Positions 1 to 6,168 of a stretch of 6,583 bases of DNA are shown here, in pieces. Source of the DNA: Cellvibrionaceae bacterium (GTDB lineage Bacteria > Pseudomonadota > Gammaproteobacteria > Pseudomonadales > Cellvibrionaceae); NCBI GenBank assembly GCA_027012915.1, contig JALUYN010000622.1, forward strand, positions 1 to 6,583, written 5' to 3'. The notes under the pieces are model-generated. The model did no database searches. It saw only the letters and a program-made list of their open reading frames with translations, and was not told the DNA's origin. The number at the start of each line of letters is the position of its first letter. Position 1 is the stretch's first letter. A program made the translations under genes and the position numbers.

Positions 1-68
1 CCATCGGTTACGGACTGCCGGACTTCGCAGAGGAACTCAACTACGGAGTCGATCTATCAACCATCTGA
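1..68 (+). CDS. 3' end of an unrecognised gene (partial)
   Basis: The frame that begins at base 3 is open up to a TGA at 66-68 and reads as an ordinary protein tail of 21 residues, ending YGVDLSTI. The start lies outside the window. The other two + frames also stay open to just beyond this point, so the frame choice rests on residue composition and on the hairpin that begins 13 bases after the TGA. The fragment contains YGLPDF, loosely like the YG(L/I)PD motif of gp25/TssE baseplate proteins, but in that family the motif is near the middle of the protein and not 17 residues from the end. I do not assign a function. Confidence 0.5.
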   Translation, partial: IGYGLPDFAEELNYGVDLSTI

Positions 69-81
69 GGGTGGTATCAGA

Positions 82-107
82 TTGATGGGGTGAAGGTGCC
101 CCATCAA
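82..107 (+). terminator. Perfect 9-bp hairpin after the upstream gene, candidate terminator without T-tract
   Basis: TTGATGGGG (82-90) is an exact inverted repeat of CCCCATCAA (99-107), separated by an 8-base loop. It starts 13 bases after the stop of the upstream gene, which is where a terminator is expected. The bases that follow (CCATTAAATCC) are not a T-tract, and the minus strand has none either. It could be a weak or Rho-assisted terminator, an mRNA 3'-end stabilising hairpin, or a protein-binding site. Confidence 0.45.
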
Positions 108-110
108 CCA

Positions 111-141
111 TTAAATCCGTATACCCGTTATTTTCTACAAT
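111..141 (+). promoter_or_regulatory. Weak candidate promoter for the kinase gene
   Basis: TACAAT at 136-141 matches the sigma-70 -10 consensus at five of six positions. The only -35-like hexamer upstream is TTAAAT at 111-116, with a 19-base spacer, which is a poor match. If used, transcription would start near 148 and leave a leader of about 100 bases. The gene clearly needs a promoter after the hairpin at 82-107 if that hairpin terminates transcription. This is inference from a short motif. Confidence 0.22.
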
Positions 142-203
142 CCATATGGGTTCGCGGCTTCTATCCTTAAACTGCAGCTTGAGCATGTACGGAATCTGTG
201 ACG

Positions 204-216
204 ACGGTGGTACCGT
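204..216. repeat. Small palindrome ACGGT-GGT-ACCGT in the kinase leader
   Basis: Five-base arms ACGGT (204-208) and ACCGT (212-216) are separated by GGT. It lies 19 bases upstream of the ribosome binding site. It could be a minor operator or a leader hairpin, but an element this short can occur by chance. Confidence 0.2.
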
Positions 217-235
217 AAGAATAACAAAAACTGAA

Positions 236-248
236 GGAGTGTGCCGTG
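236..248 (+). promoter_or_regulatory. Ribosome binding site that fixes the GTG start of the kinase
   Basis: AAGGAG (234-239) is followed by six bases and then GTG at 246-248. No other start in this frame is as well placed, and the P-loop of the kinase begins only 14 residues later, which is normal for Hanks-type kinases. The GTG at 241 is in another frame. Confidence 0.8.
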
Positions 249-1991
249 GCGCTTGAGTTGCCGGGTTACCAGTTTATCGAAAAAATTGGCGAGGGCGGCA
301 TGGCAACCGTCTATCGCGGTGTGCAGCAATCTCTGAAACGCTCGGTGGCGATTAAAGTGTTGAATGCGCAGTTGCGTCAGCACGACGAGGTGCGCAGGGC
401 GTTCGAGGTGGAATCTCTGATTATCGCGCGCTTGTCACATCCAAACATAGTGCCTGTGGTGGATCGAGGCGTATCCGAGCGAGGTACGCCGTTTTTCATT
501 ATGGAATTTATTAAAGGGCGGGACTTGGCGGCGATATTGCGGCGTGGTCGCCTAAAACCTAATCGGGTTATGGAGCTGGCGTTGCAAATTGCACGAGCCC
601 TGGCATACGCCCATCGCAACGGCATCGTGCATCGCGATGTGAAACCCGGCAATGTACTGGTCGACAGAGACTGGAATGTGCGGGTGGTGGATTTCGGTAT
701 TGCTCAGTTGATGCACGACGCGTTTATGGCGGTCAGTGAGGACAAGGGCGAGGCCACGCAAAGTTGGATTATGGGGACTGAGGCCTATATGGCACCCGAG
801 GTGGTCAGAGCTCCGGAGCAGGTTTCCTTTCAGAGCGATATCTACTCTCTGGGTGTCATATTGTTTGAAATGCTCGCCGGTCGCTTGCCCGACGGGTCTC
901 CTACGCCGCCGTCGCGCTTTAATCCTGAGGTTTCTGCGGATCTGGATCGCCTGGTCCTCAAATGTCTGGCTCCTGATCCCGAAATGAGAATGCCGAATGC
1001 TGAGCAGGTTTGCGATGGTCTTTTGGATATTTTGCGCGGTCAGCACCTGGATGAATCTCAGGTAAAGCGCGCGCCCCAGGCTTTGGTGAAAAAGAGTTTT
1101 GCTCTGCTGGATGTCATCCGTGAGGGGGCTGAAAGTGCAGTCTATCTCTTTGCTGAGCAGAACACACACAAGCGCTACGTGGTCAAAAAGTCTAACAAAC
1201 TGCATGAAGGAATTGCCTTGGGGCGCCGTTTGGCCGCAATGGAGTGTGATCACTGGGTAAAGGTGTATGGGGTTTCCAGTAATAAGCGCAGCGCCATTGT
1301 GGTGATGGACTATATGCCCGGTGGCAGTCTTGAAGAGCGAATGGTGCGGGCCTTTTCCCTGGACGAGTTTTTGCACATTGCCACTCAGGTAGCGTCGGGG
1401 CTGATCCATGCCCACAAACATCAGATTATTCATGGCCACTTGTGTGCCGACAATGTTCTGTTTGATGAATCGAGTAACGCGCGCCTTGCGGATTTCGGTT
1501 GGCCGGCTCCTAAGCCTGTGACTGATTTTTCTCGGGAGTCTGATTCCCCTCGATTCCCAATGCCCGATGAGCCGCAGGACGAGCGATTGGATATTTATGC
1601 TTGCGGTGTCTTGTTCTACCGAATGTTGATTGCAGAGGTTCCACGCTACCATCGCGGTAAACTGACTTGTGGCCGGGCTTTCAAACAATTGCCAGAGGCG
1701 CTGCGGTCGTTACTGATGTCGATGTTGAATTTGCAACCGGCCAAGCGCCCATCATCCATGAAAGCGGTGTTGCAAGTGCTCGATGAGTTCCGCAATGATC
1801 ATCCCACTCAACTTTGGGTGCCGGAGTCGCCCAGCAGTCCGGATGCCGGTGTGGGTAAGCAGAACAAGGAAATGCTGCTGTTCTTGTTGTTGGTACTGTT
1901 GTTTTTGGTGTTGGCCAATACTGGAGTGATTGCCATTTTTCAGGGATGGGGGCTGCCGTTTCTCGAGCCTCTGTTTCGATGGTTGTTGTGA
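246..1991 (+). CDS. Tail-anchored Ser/Thr kinase with second pseudokinase domain
   Basis: This 581-residue protein should transfer phosphate from ATP to Ser/Thr residues of cytoplasmic targets, which cannot be identified here. Domain 1 (about 8-265) has every landmark of an active Hanks-type kinase: glycine loop GEGGMATVY (15-23), VAIK lysine K37, C-helix E56, HRD at 129-131 with K133 and N136, DFG at 149-151, GTEAYMAPE (177-185) and the SDIYSLG helix near 197-203. S164, T171, S173 and T178 in the activation segment are possible autophosphorylation sites. Domain 2 (about 284-515) keeps the kinase fold pattern but has a degenerate glycine loop, HGH (396-398) in place of HRD, and C400 in place of the catalytic lysine; N403 and DFG (416-418) remain, so it is probably a pseudokinase. 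A Pro/Ser linker leads to one hydrophobic segment (about 543-565), preceded by K538 and K541, which favours an N-in orientation with a tail of only about 16 residues outside. There are no PASTA repeats. Some type VI secretion clusters carry kinases of this general kind (PpkA), but nothing else here supports that system. Confidence 0.93.
   Translation: MALELPGYQFIEKIGEGGMATVYRGVQQSLKRSVAIKVLNAQLRQHDEVRRAFEVESLIIARLSHPNIVPVVDRGVSERGTPFFIMEFIKGRDLAAILRRGRLKPNRVMELALQIARALAYAHRNGIVHRDVKPGNVLVDRDWNVRVVDFGIAQLMHDAFMAVSEDKGEATQSWIMGTEAYMAPEVVRAPEQVSFQSDIYSLGVILFEMLAGRLPDGSPTPPSRFNPEVSADLDRLVLKCLAPDPEMRMPNAEQVCDGLLDILRGQHLDESQVKRAPQALVKKSFALLDVIREGAESAVYLFAEQNTHKRYVVKKSNKLHEGIALGRRLAAMECDHWVKVYGVSSNKRSAIVVMDYMPGGSLEERMVRAFSLDEFLHIATQVASGLIHAHKHQIIHGHLCADNVLFDESSNARLADFGWPAPKPVTDFSRESDSPRFPMPDEPQDERLDIYACGVLFYRMLIAEVPRYHRGKLTCGRAFKQLPEALRSLLMSMLNLQPAKRPSSMKAVLQVLDEFRNDHPTQLWVPESPSSPDAGVGKQNKEMLLFLLLVLLFLVLANTGVIAIFQGWGLPFLEPLFRWLL
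1095..1790 (+). other. Pseudokinase domain within the kinase gene
   Basis: Residues about 284-515 align by eye with a second kinase fold: a strand-rich N-lobe with VVKK (312-315), the hinge-like VVMDYMPGGSL (352-362), the catalytic-loop equivalent IIHGHLCADNVLF (394-406), DFG (416-418), and the LDIYACGVLFYRML helix (448-461), ending with the C-lobe KRPS motif (500-503). The catalytic aspartate position is H398 and the following lysine position is C400. The glycine loop REGAESAVY keeps few glycines, and no clear APE motif follows DFG. Loss of the catalytic aspartate is seen directly; absence of activity is inferred, and a few unusual kinases do work with altered loops. Confidence 0.8.
1872..1940 (+). 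other. C-terminal transmembrane anchor of the kinase
   Basis: Residues about 543-565 are almost entirely Leu, Val, Phe, Ile and Ala, with one Asn-Thr-Gly break at 558-560. K538 and K541 lie on the N-terminal side, which is then cytoplasmic by the positive-inside rule. The remaining tail, from Q566 to L581, is short and rich in Trp, Phe and Leu. It is too small to be a folded sensor domain. Confidence 0.8.
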
Positions 1992-2034
1992 CTTAGGGCT
2001 GGTTGTTTTTTGTTCGAAGGGTGAAGAATGGTTA

Positions 2035-2049
2035 GCCCCGAAATGGGGC
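2035..2049 (+). repeat. Short GC hairpin after the kinase gene
   Basis: GCCCC (2035-2039) and GGGGC (2045-2049) form a 5-bp GC stem with the loop GAAAT. It lies 44 bases after the kinase stop. No T-run follows directly, so it is not a standard intrinsic terminator; it may act with the next hairpin. Confidence 0.35.
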
Positions 2050-2057
2050 GGTTTCAT

Positions 2058-2093
2058 TGCGATGGGTTATTGCCCATAATGCAGCGTTTTTTT
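2058..2093 (+). terminator. Candidate intrinsic terminator between kinase and exporter
   Basis: ATGGG (2062-2066) pairs with CCCAT (2073-2077) around a 6-base loop. TGC (2058-2060) can pair with GCA (2081-2083) across a small asymmetric internal loop. Three bases later comes a run of seven T (2087-2093). The stem is weak, but position and T-run suit a terminator for the kinase transcript. The same stretch also contains CATAAT (2075-2080), which could instead be a -10 box for the exporter gene with no good -35. Either reading makes it non-coding and supports the exporter start at 2123. Confidence 0.35.
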
Positions 2094-2122
2094 ATCGACG
2101 GACGAATTGGCGAGTTCACACT

Positions 2123-4720
2123 ATGCTTGAGCGCTTGGAAGCCCTCTATCGGGGATTGGTAATCGAACGGCCACGGTTGGCCCTAACGTTGGTGTTTGCT
2201 TTGGTGCTGGCGTTCGCCGCGGGTTTACCCAATTTTCGGTTGGATGCGTCCGCAGATTCCCTGACTTTGGAGAGCGACCGCGATCTGGATTACTTTCGCG
2301 AAGTGAACAAGCGCTATCAAAGCGGCGATTTTCTGGTTATCACCTTTAAACCCAACGGCGAGCTGTTCAGTAACGAGTCCGTGCAATTAATGCAGGAGCT
2401 TGTGGCTGAATTGAGCGGTGTAGACGGCGTGACTTCAACGCTGACCATGCTCGATGCGCCACTGCTCTACAGCCCGAAGGTGTCCCTGAGCGAGATTACC
2501 GAACCCCGAACACTGTTGACCGAAGGTGTCGACTGGCAAATGGCGAAGCAGGAATTTCTCGAAAGTCCCATCTATCGCGAGATGCTGCTAGGTCCGGACG
2601 GTCAAACAACGGCCATTATGTTGAATCTTCGAGTGGATGAAACCTACATTCGTTTGGTGCGTTTGCGCGATAGCCTGCGGCTAAAAAAGCGTCAGCATGG
2701 CTTGAGTGATCAGGAAGAGATCGAACTGCAGGCGGTTAGCAAAGAGTTTCTCGACTACCGCACCGCACTTTCAGACAAGGATCATCAGCGGGTCGAGGAA
2801 GTGCGGCAGATCGTGGCTTCCTACCGGGATCGCGCTCAGTTGTTTGTGGGTGGTGCGACTATGATTACCTCGGACATGCTGACCTTTATTCAGCACGATC
2901 TGCAGGTGTTCGGTTTGGCAATCCTGGCGTTTATGGTCGCCATTATGGCGTTTATCTTCCGCCAGAAGCGCTTTGTGTTTTTGCCCATCATTACCTGTTT
3001 CAGTGCTGTAGTGATTATGCTGGGCGGCTTGAGTTGGGTCGACTGGCGTTTGACGGTGATCTCATCGAACTTTGTTTCCCTGCTGTTGATTATTTCCCTG
3101 GCGATCACAATCCATCTGGTGGTGAAGTATCGTGAGGGGCACGCAGCTAATCCCGAAGCATCAAAACAAGAATTGGTGATGGATATGGTGCGCTTTATGG
3201 CGCGCCCCTGTCTCTACACCACACTGACCACTATGGTGGCGTTTGCGTCTTTGGTGGTAAGTGATATTCGCCCGGTGATCGATTTTGGTTGGATGATGAG
3301 CATGGGGCTGGCTCTGGCGTTAGTGCTGGCGTTTATCATTATTCCCGCGGGGCTGATGGTGATGCCCAAGGGCGAGCCCAAGGATAAGGGTGACAATTCT
3401 GCGGCCTTTACGCTGAAGTTTGCCTGGTTTACCGAGCGCCATCACGCGCTGGTGCTGTGGTTGAGCCTGTTTGCTGCGGTGGTGAGTGTTTATGGCATGA
3501 GCCGTCTGGAGGTGGAGAATCGCTTTATCGATTACTTCCACAGTTCCACTGAAATTTACCAAGGCATGGAGACCATTGATAAGAATTTGGGTGGCACTAT
3601 CACCTTGGATATTACGCTGGATGTGGATCCCGATATGCTGGCCTTGGACGATTATGTGCCGGGCGAAGATGCGGAAGAAGATCCATTCTCTGAAGCTGAT
3701 CCCTTCGATGAGCCGGACCCATTTGAGGATCCCGACCCATTCGCTGAAGCAGACCCCTTTGCTGAATCGGATCCCTTCTCGGAACAAAATCCCGAGTCGA
3801 AAGTAAAGGACAGCTACTGGTTTACGGTGGCCGGTTTGGAGCAGATCAAGTCGCTGCACGACTATTTGGATACTCTGCCGGAAATTGGCAAGGTGCAGTC
3901 ACTGGCTACCGCATTTGAGGTGGCCAATGATGTCAATGGTTCGAGGTTGAACGACTTCGAGTTGGCCTTGATGCGCAAGAGTTTGCCAGTGGAAATTTCC
4001 GATGTTCTGGTGAAACCCTATTTGTCTGAAGAGAACAATCAAACCCGAATAACCTTGCGTGCCAAAGAGACGGATCCTGAGTTGCGTCGAGTGGAGCTGT
4101 TGCAGAAAGTGTACGACTACGCCACCAATGATCTGGGTTTCAAAGAAGAGCAGGTCCGCATGTCCGGATTGCTGGTTCTCTACAACAATATGCTGCAGAG
4201 CTTGTTCAAGTCTCAGATAGTAACCCTGGGGGCGGTTTTTCTCGGAATTCTGCTGATGTTTATGGTGCTGTTTCGTTCGTTGCTGCTATCGGTTATTGCG
4301 ATCATTCCCAATTTGCTGGCAGCTGCGGTAGTGCTCGGCGGTATGGGGTTGGCCGGTGTGCCGCTGGATATGATGACCATTACCATCGCTGCCATTACCG
4401 TGGGTATCGGTGTGGATGACACCATTCACTATATTCATCGCTTCAAGCGAGAGTTTGCTGTGGATCACGATTATGTGGAGGCCATGCATCGCTCTCACGC
4501 TTCTATTGGCAAGGCGATGTTTTATACGTCGGTTATTATTATTGTTGGCTTCTCCATTCTGGCGTTGTCGAACTTTATCCCGTCTATTTATTTTGGTTTG
4601 TTAACCGGTCTGGCGATGCTGGCGGCGATTCTTGGTGCTCTGACTTTGTTGCCGCGATTGATTTTGCTGGTGCGACCGCTGGGACCGGGACGCGTGCCGG
4701 AGTCATTAGCGCACGTATAG
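2123..4720 (+). CDS. RND-superfamily (MMPL/COG1033-like) exporter
   Basis: This inner-membrane protein of 865 residues is an RND-superfamily predicted exporter; its substrate cannot be read from the sequence. The duplicated RND plan is clear. It has TM1 (about 18-36), a large extracytoplasmic domain starting with the family-typical LDASADSLTLE (40-50), TM2-TM6 (about 262-412), TM7 (about 442-458), a second extracytoplasmic domain (about 460-697), then TM8-TM12 (about 700-855). TM10 carries GIGVDDTIH, with D765 and D766 at the place of the proton-relay acids of RND proteins; the TM4 counterpart (LAITIH, 326-331) has no acid. Residues 520-555 are six acidic DPF repeats. I chose ATG 2123, behind a weak GGCGAG site (2109-2114), over an in-frame TTG at 2057, because the extra 22 residues look like translated non-coding DNA. 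No membrane fusion protein or outer-membrane channel lies beside it, as is usual for stand-alone MMPL-type exporters. The kinase gene ends 131 bp upstream. Confidence 0.9.
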   Translation: MLERLEALYRGLVIERPRLALTLVFALVLAFAAGLPNFRLDASADSLTLESDRDLDYFREVNKRYQSGDFLVITFKPNGELFSNESVQLMQELVAELSGVDGVTSTLTMLDAPLLYSPKVSLSEITEPRTLLTEGVDWQMAKQEFLESPIYREMLLGPDGQTTAIMLNLRVDETYIRLVRLRDSLRLKKRQHGLSDQEEIELQAVSKEFLDYRTALSDKDHQRVEEVRQIVASYRDRAQLFVGGATMITSDMLTFIQHDLQVFGLAILAFMVAIMAFIFRQKRFVFLPIITCFSAVVIMLGGLSWVDWRLTVISSNFVSLLLIISLAITIHLVVKYREGHAANPEASKQELVMDMVRFMARPCLYTTLTTMVAFASLVVSDIRPVIDFGWMMSMGLALALVLAFIIIPAGLMVMPKGEPKDKGDNSAAFTLKFAWFTERHHALVLWLSLFAAVVSVYGMSRLEVENRFIDYFHSSTEIYQGMETIDKNLGGTITLDITLDVDPDMLALDDYVPGEDAEEDPFSEADPFDEPDPFEDPDPFAEADPFAESDPFSEQNPESKVKDSYWFTVAGLEQIKSLHDYLDTLPEIGKVQSLATAFEVANDVNGSRLNDFELALMRKSLPVEISDVLVKPYLSEENNQTRITLRAKETDPELRRVELLQKVYDYATNDLGFKEEQVRMSGLLVLYNNMLQSLFKSQIVTLGAVFLGILLMFMVLFRSLLLSVIAIIPNLLAAAVVLGGMGLAGVPLDMMTITIAAITVGIGVDDTIHYIHRFKREFAVDHDYVEAMHRSHASIGKAMFYTSVIIIVGFSILALSNFIPSIYFGLLTGLAMLAAILGALTLLPRLILLVRPLGPGRVPESLAHV
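3680..3787 (+). repeat. Six in-frame 18-bp repeats encoding DPFxEx
   Basis: Six consecutive hexapeptides are encoded without interruption: DPFSEA, DPFDEP, DPFEDP, DPFAEA, DPFAES and DPFSEQ (exporter residues 520-555). They contain 14 acidic and no basic residues, and follow an acidic stretch GEDAEE. Codons vary between copies (GAT/GAC, CCA/CCC, TTC/TTT) while Asp-Pro-Phe is invariant, so the array is not a recent slippage product and seems to be held by selection on the protein. It sits in the second extracytoplasmic domain, between a strand-like ITLDITLDV segment and the conserved-looking YWFTVAGLEQ segment. Confidence 0.9.
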
Positions 4721-4768
4721 ATCTCGTTGCTCGATCGGTCATCCCTGCTTATGTGGCGATGGCGGGCT

Positions 4769-4783
4769 ACTGCACAGTGCAGT
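4769..4783. promoter_or_regulatory. 15-bp palindrome upstream of proA, possible operator
   Basis: ACTGCAC (4769-4775) and GTGCAGT (4777-4783) are perfect 7-base inverted arms around a single A at 4776. As RNA it could form a 6-bp stem with a 3-base loop, and GGG (4764-4766) with CCC (4784-4786) could extend it across a bulge. The odd-length symmetric form and its centre about 65 bases upstream of the predicted proA start suit a dimeric regulator site. I recognise no known consensus. It also lies 48 bases after the exporter stop, so a weak terminator role is possible, but no T-run follows. Confidence 0.4.
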
Positions 4784-4828
4784 CCCAACGGTGTTCAAAA
4801 ATTGGCCGCAGAGTCCTGTTCGTTGAGG

Positions 4829-4834
4829 TATAAT
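4829..4834 (+). promoter_or_regulatory. Consensus -10 box of the proA promoter
   Basis: TATAAT at 4829-4834 is an exact sigma-70 -10 hexamer and is followed by GCGGCC. No good -35 lies at 16-18 bases; the nearest TTG hexamer, TTGGCC at 4802-4807, is 21 bases away. The promoter may depend on an activator, for which the palindrome at 4769-4783 is a candidate. The expected transcription start is near 4841, giving a leader of about 60 bases. Confidence 0.55.
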
Positions 4835-4842
4835 GCGGCCCT

Positions 4843-4872
4843 TTCGCCCAGCTGTGGCGGATTTCTCTTTTT
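4843..4872 (+). terminator. Hairpin plus T-rich tract in the proA leader
   Basis: TTCGCC (4843-4848) can pair with GGCGGA (4856-4861), with one G-U pair, around a 7-base loop, followed by TTTCTCTTTTT (4862-4872). This resembles a modest intrinsic terminator. It lies just after the predicted proA transcription start, so it may end read-through from the exporter gene, or form a protective hairpin at the 5' end of the proA mRNA. Transcription of proA from TATAAT would have to pass through it. Confidence 0.4.
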
Positions 4873-4899
4873 GTTATTTTCGAAATCACAGGTTCAACA

Positions 4900-6153
4900 A
4901 TGAACGTTAAAGACTATATGGCCGGTATCGGTGGCCAGGCGCGTGCGGCTTCCAAGGTGATTGCCATGGCGTCCACTGGTCAGAAAAACAAGGCGTTGCT
5001 GGCCATCGCCGACGCGCTCAATGGCGCTCGCGAAGCGTTGCAGAGTGCCAACCAAAAAGATCTGGAAAATGGCGCAGCCAAAGGTCTTGATGCCGCGCTC
5101 CTGGATCGTCTGGGGCTGTCCGATGCGGGTATTGATCAGATGATCGAAGGGCTGCATCAGGTAGCAGCTTTGCCCGATCCCTGCGGCGCGATCAGTGATA
5201 TGAGCAGTCGTCCCAGCGGTATTCAGGTGGGTAAGATGCGCGTGCCGTTGGGGGTGATTGGTATCATTTACGAGTCGCGCCCCAATGTCACCATTGACGC
5301 GGCGAGCCTGTGTTTGAAATCTGGCAATGCCACCATTTTGCGTGGCGGTAGCGAGGCCTTCCACTCCAATCAGGCCATTGCCGAGTGCGTGCGTGCCGGT
5401 CTGCGTGCTGCCGATTTGCCCGAAACCGTGGTTCAGGTCGTAGAGACCAGTGATCGCGAGGCCGTGGGTGAGTTGATCACCATGCCTCAGTTTGTGGATG
5501 TGATTGTGCCCCGTGGTGGCAAGAGCTTGATTGAACGTATCAGTCGTGATGCCGAAGTGCCGGTGATCAAACACCTCGATGGTATCTGTCATGTATACAT
5601 TGATGATCGCGCCGATCAAGAGAAGGCATTCAATATCGCGCTGAACGCCAAAACTCACCGCTATGGTGTGTGCAACGCTATGGAAACCCTGCTGGTGCAC
5701 CAGGCGGTGGCGGCAGAAGTATTGCCTCGTTTGGCTCAAGCCTACACGGAGAAGGGGGTTGAATTACGCGGTTGTGAAAAAACCCGTGAGTTGATCGAAG
5801 CCTTGCCTGCTACAGATGATGATTGGGCTACGGAGTATCTGGCACCAGTACTGTCTATTCGCGTTGTGGAAAACATGGATGCGGCCATTGAGCATATTGA
5901 TCGCTACAGTTCCGGCCACACGGAGGCCATTGTTACTGAGGATTACACTCGTGCGCGTCAGTTTCTGACTCGTGTGGATTCCAGTTCCGTGGTGGTGAAC
6001 GCTTCAACACGCTTTGCCGACGGCTTTGAGTACGGTCTCGGTGCTGAGATCGGGATTTCTACTGATAAGCTTCATGCTCGTGGTCCTGTAGGTTTGGAAG
6101 GGCTTACTTCTCAGAAGTATATCGTGCTCGGTGACGGCGAGATTCGTCAGTAA
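4900..6153 (+). CDS. proA: Gamma-glutamyl phosphate reductase
   Basis: ProA reduces gamma-glutamyl phosphate with NADPH to glutamate semialdehyde, the second step of proline synthesis from glutamate, in the cytoplasm. The protein has 417 residues, the usual bacterial length, and belongs to the aldehyde dehydrogenase superfamily. Visible landmarks are the nucleotide-binding-fold segment [14 protein letters not shown] (118-131), [12 protein letters not shown] further on, VPRGGKSLI, the catalytic cysteine C258 in [13 protein letters not shown], and the conserved C-terminal block [13 protein letters not shown] (392-404). Nothing is missing. The ATG at 4900 has only a weak AGG-like site (4890-4892) seven bases upstream, but the N-terminus matches family length. 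Its own promoter is predicted at 4829-4834. nadD follows after 15 bp, so the two are probably cotranscribed. proB, the kinase for the preceding step, is not in this window. Confidence 0.98.
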   Translation: MNVKDYMAGIGGQARAASKVIAMASTGQKNKALLAIADALNGAREALQSANQKDLENGAAKGLDAALLDRLGLSDAGIDQMIEGLHQVAALPDPCGAISDMSSRPSGIQVGKMRVPLGVIGIIYESRPNVTIDAASLCLKSGNATILRGGSEAFHSNQAIAECVRAGLRAADLPETVVQVVETSDREAVGELITMPQFVDVIVPRGGKSLIERISRDAEVPVIKHLDGICHVYIDDRADQEKAFNIALNAKTHRYGVCNAMETLLVHQAVAAEVLPRLAQAYTEKGVELRGCEKTRELIEALPATDDDWATEYLAPVLSIRVVENMDAAIEHIDRYSSGHTEAIVTEDYTRARQFLTRVDSSSVVVNASTRFADGFEYGLGAEIGISTDKLHARGPVGLEGLTSQKYIVLGDGEIRQ

Positions 6154-6168
6154 CGCGACAGGCGACGC

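Noticed and set aside
1..68. YGLPDF in the upstream fragment as evidence of a TssE/gp25 gene and a type VI secretion locus that would explain the kinase.
   Set aside because: In that family the motif is mid-protein, while here the stop follows 15 residues later, and no other frame continues the family pattern. Twenty-one residues are too few for an assignment.
552..1688. Long minus-strand reading frame of 378 codons inside the kinase gene.
   Set aside because: It lies opposite a fully convincing kinase sequence, and its residue pattern (rich in His, Gln and Arg) is typical of an antisense shadow.
2052..2080. Sigma-70 promoter for the exporter using CATAAT at 2075-2080.
   Set aside because: No -35 of reasonable quality exists at 16-18 bases (TTTCAT at 2052-2057 is poor), and the same bases are better explained as a hairpin before a T-run. 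It is mentioned only as an alternative.
3680..3787. DPF motifs as endocytic adaptor-binding sites, as in eukaryotic AP2 ligands.
   Set aside because: The protein is a bacterial exporter and the repeat is predicted to be outside the cytoplasm; the match is only of a three-residue motif.
3320..3859. Minus-strand frame opposite the DPF repeats, with a repetitive sequence of its own.
   Set aside because: Its periodicity is the mirror of the 18-bp repeat; the + strand frame is continuous with a clear RND protein.
4721..4899. A small gene or tRNA between the exporter and proA.
   Set aside because: No cloverleaf and no open frame with a ribosome binding site is visible; the stretch is explained by the palindrome, the -10 box and the leader hairpin.
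4894..5739. Minus-strand reading frame of 281 codons opposite proA.
   Set aside because: It is antisense to a complete, conserved proA, has no recognisable domain, and runs across the proA start region.
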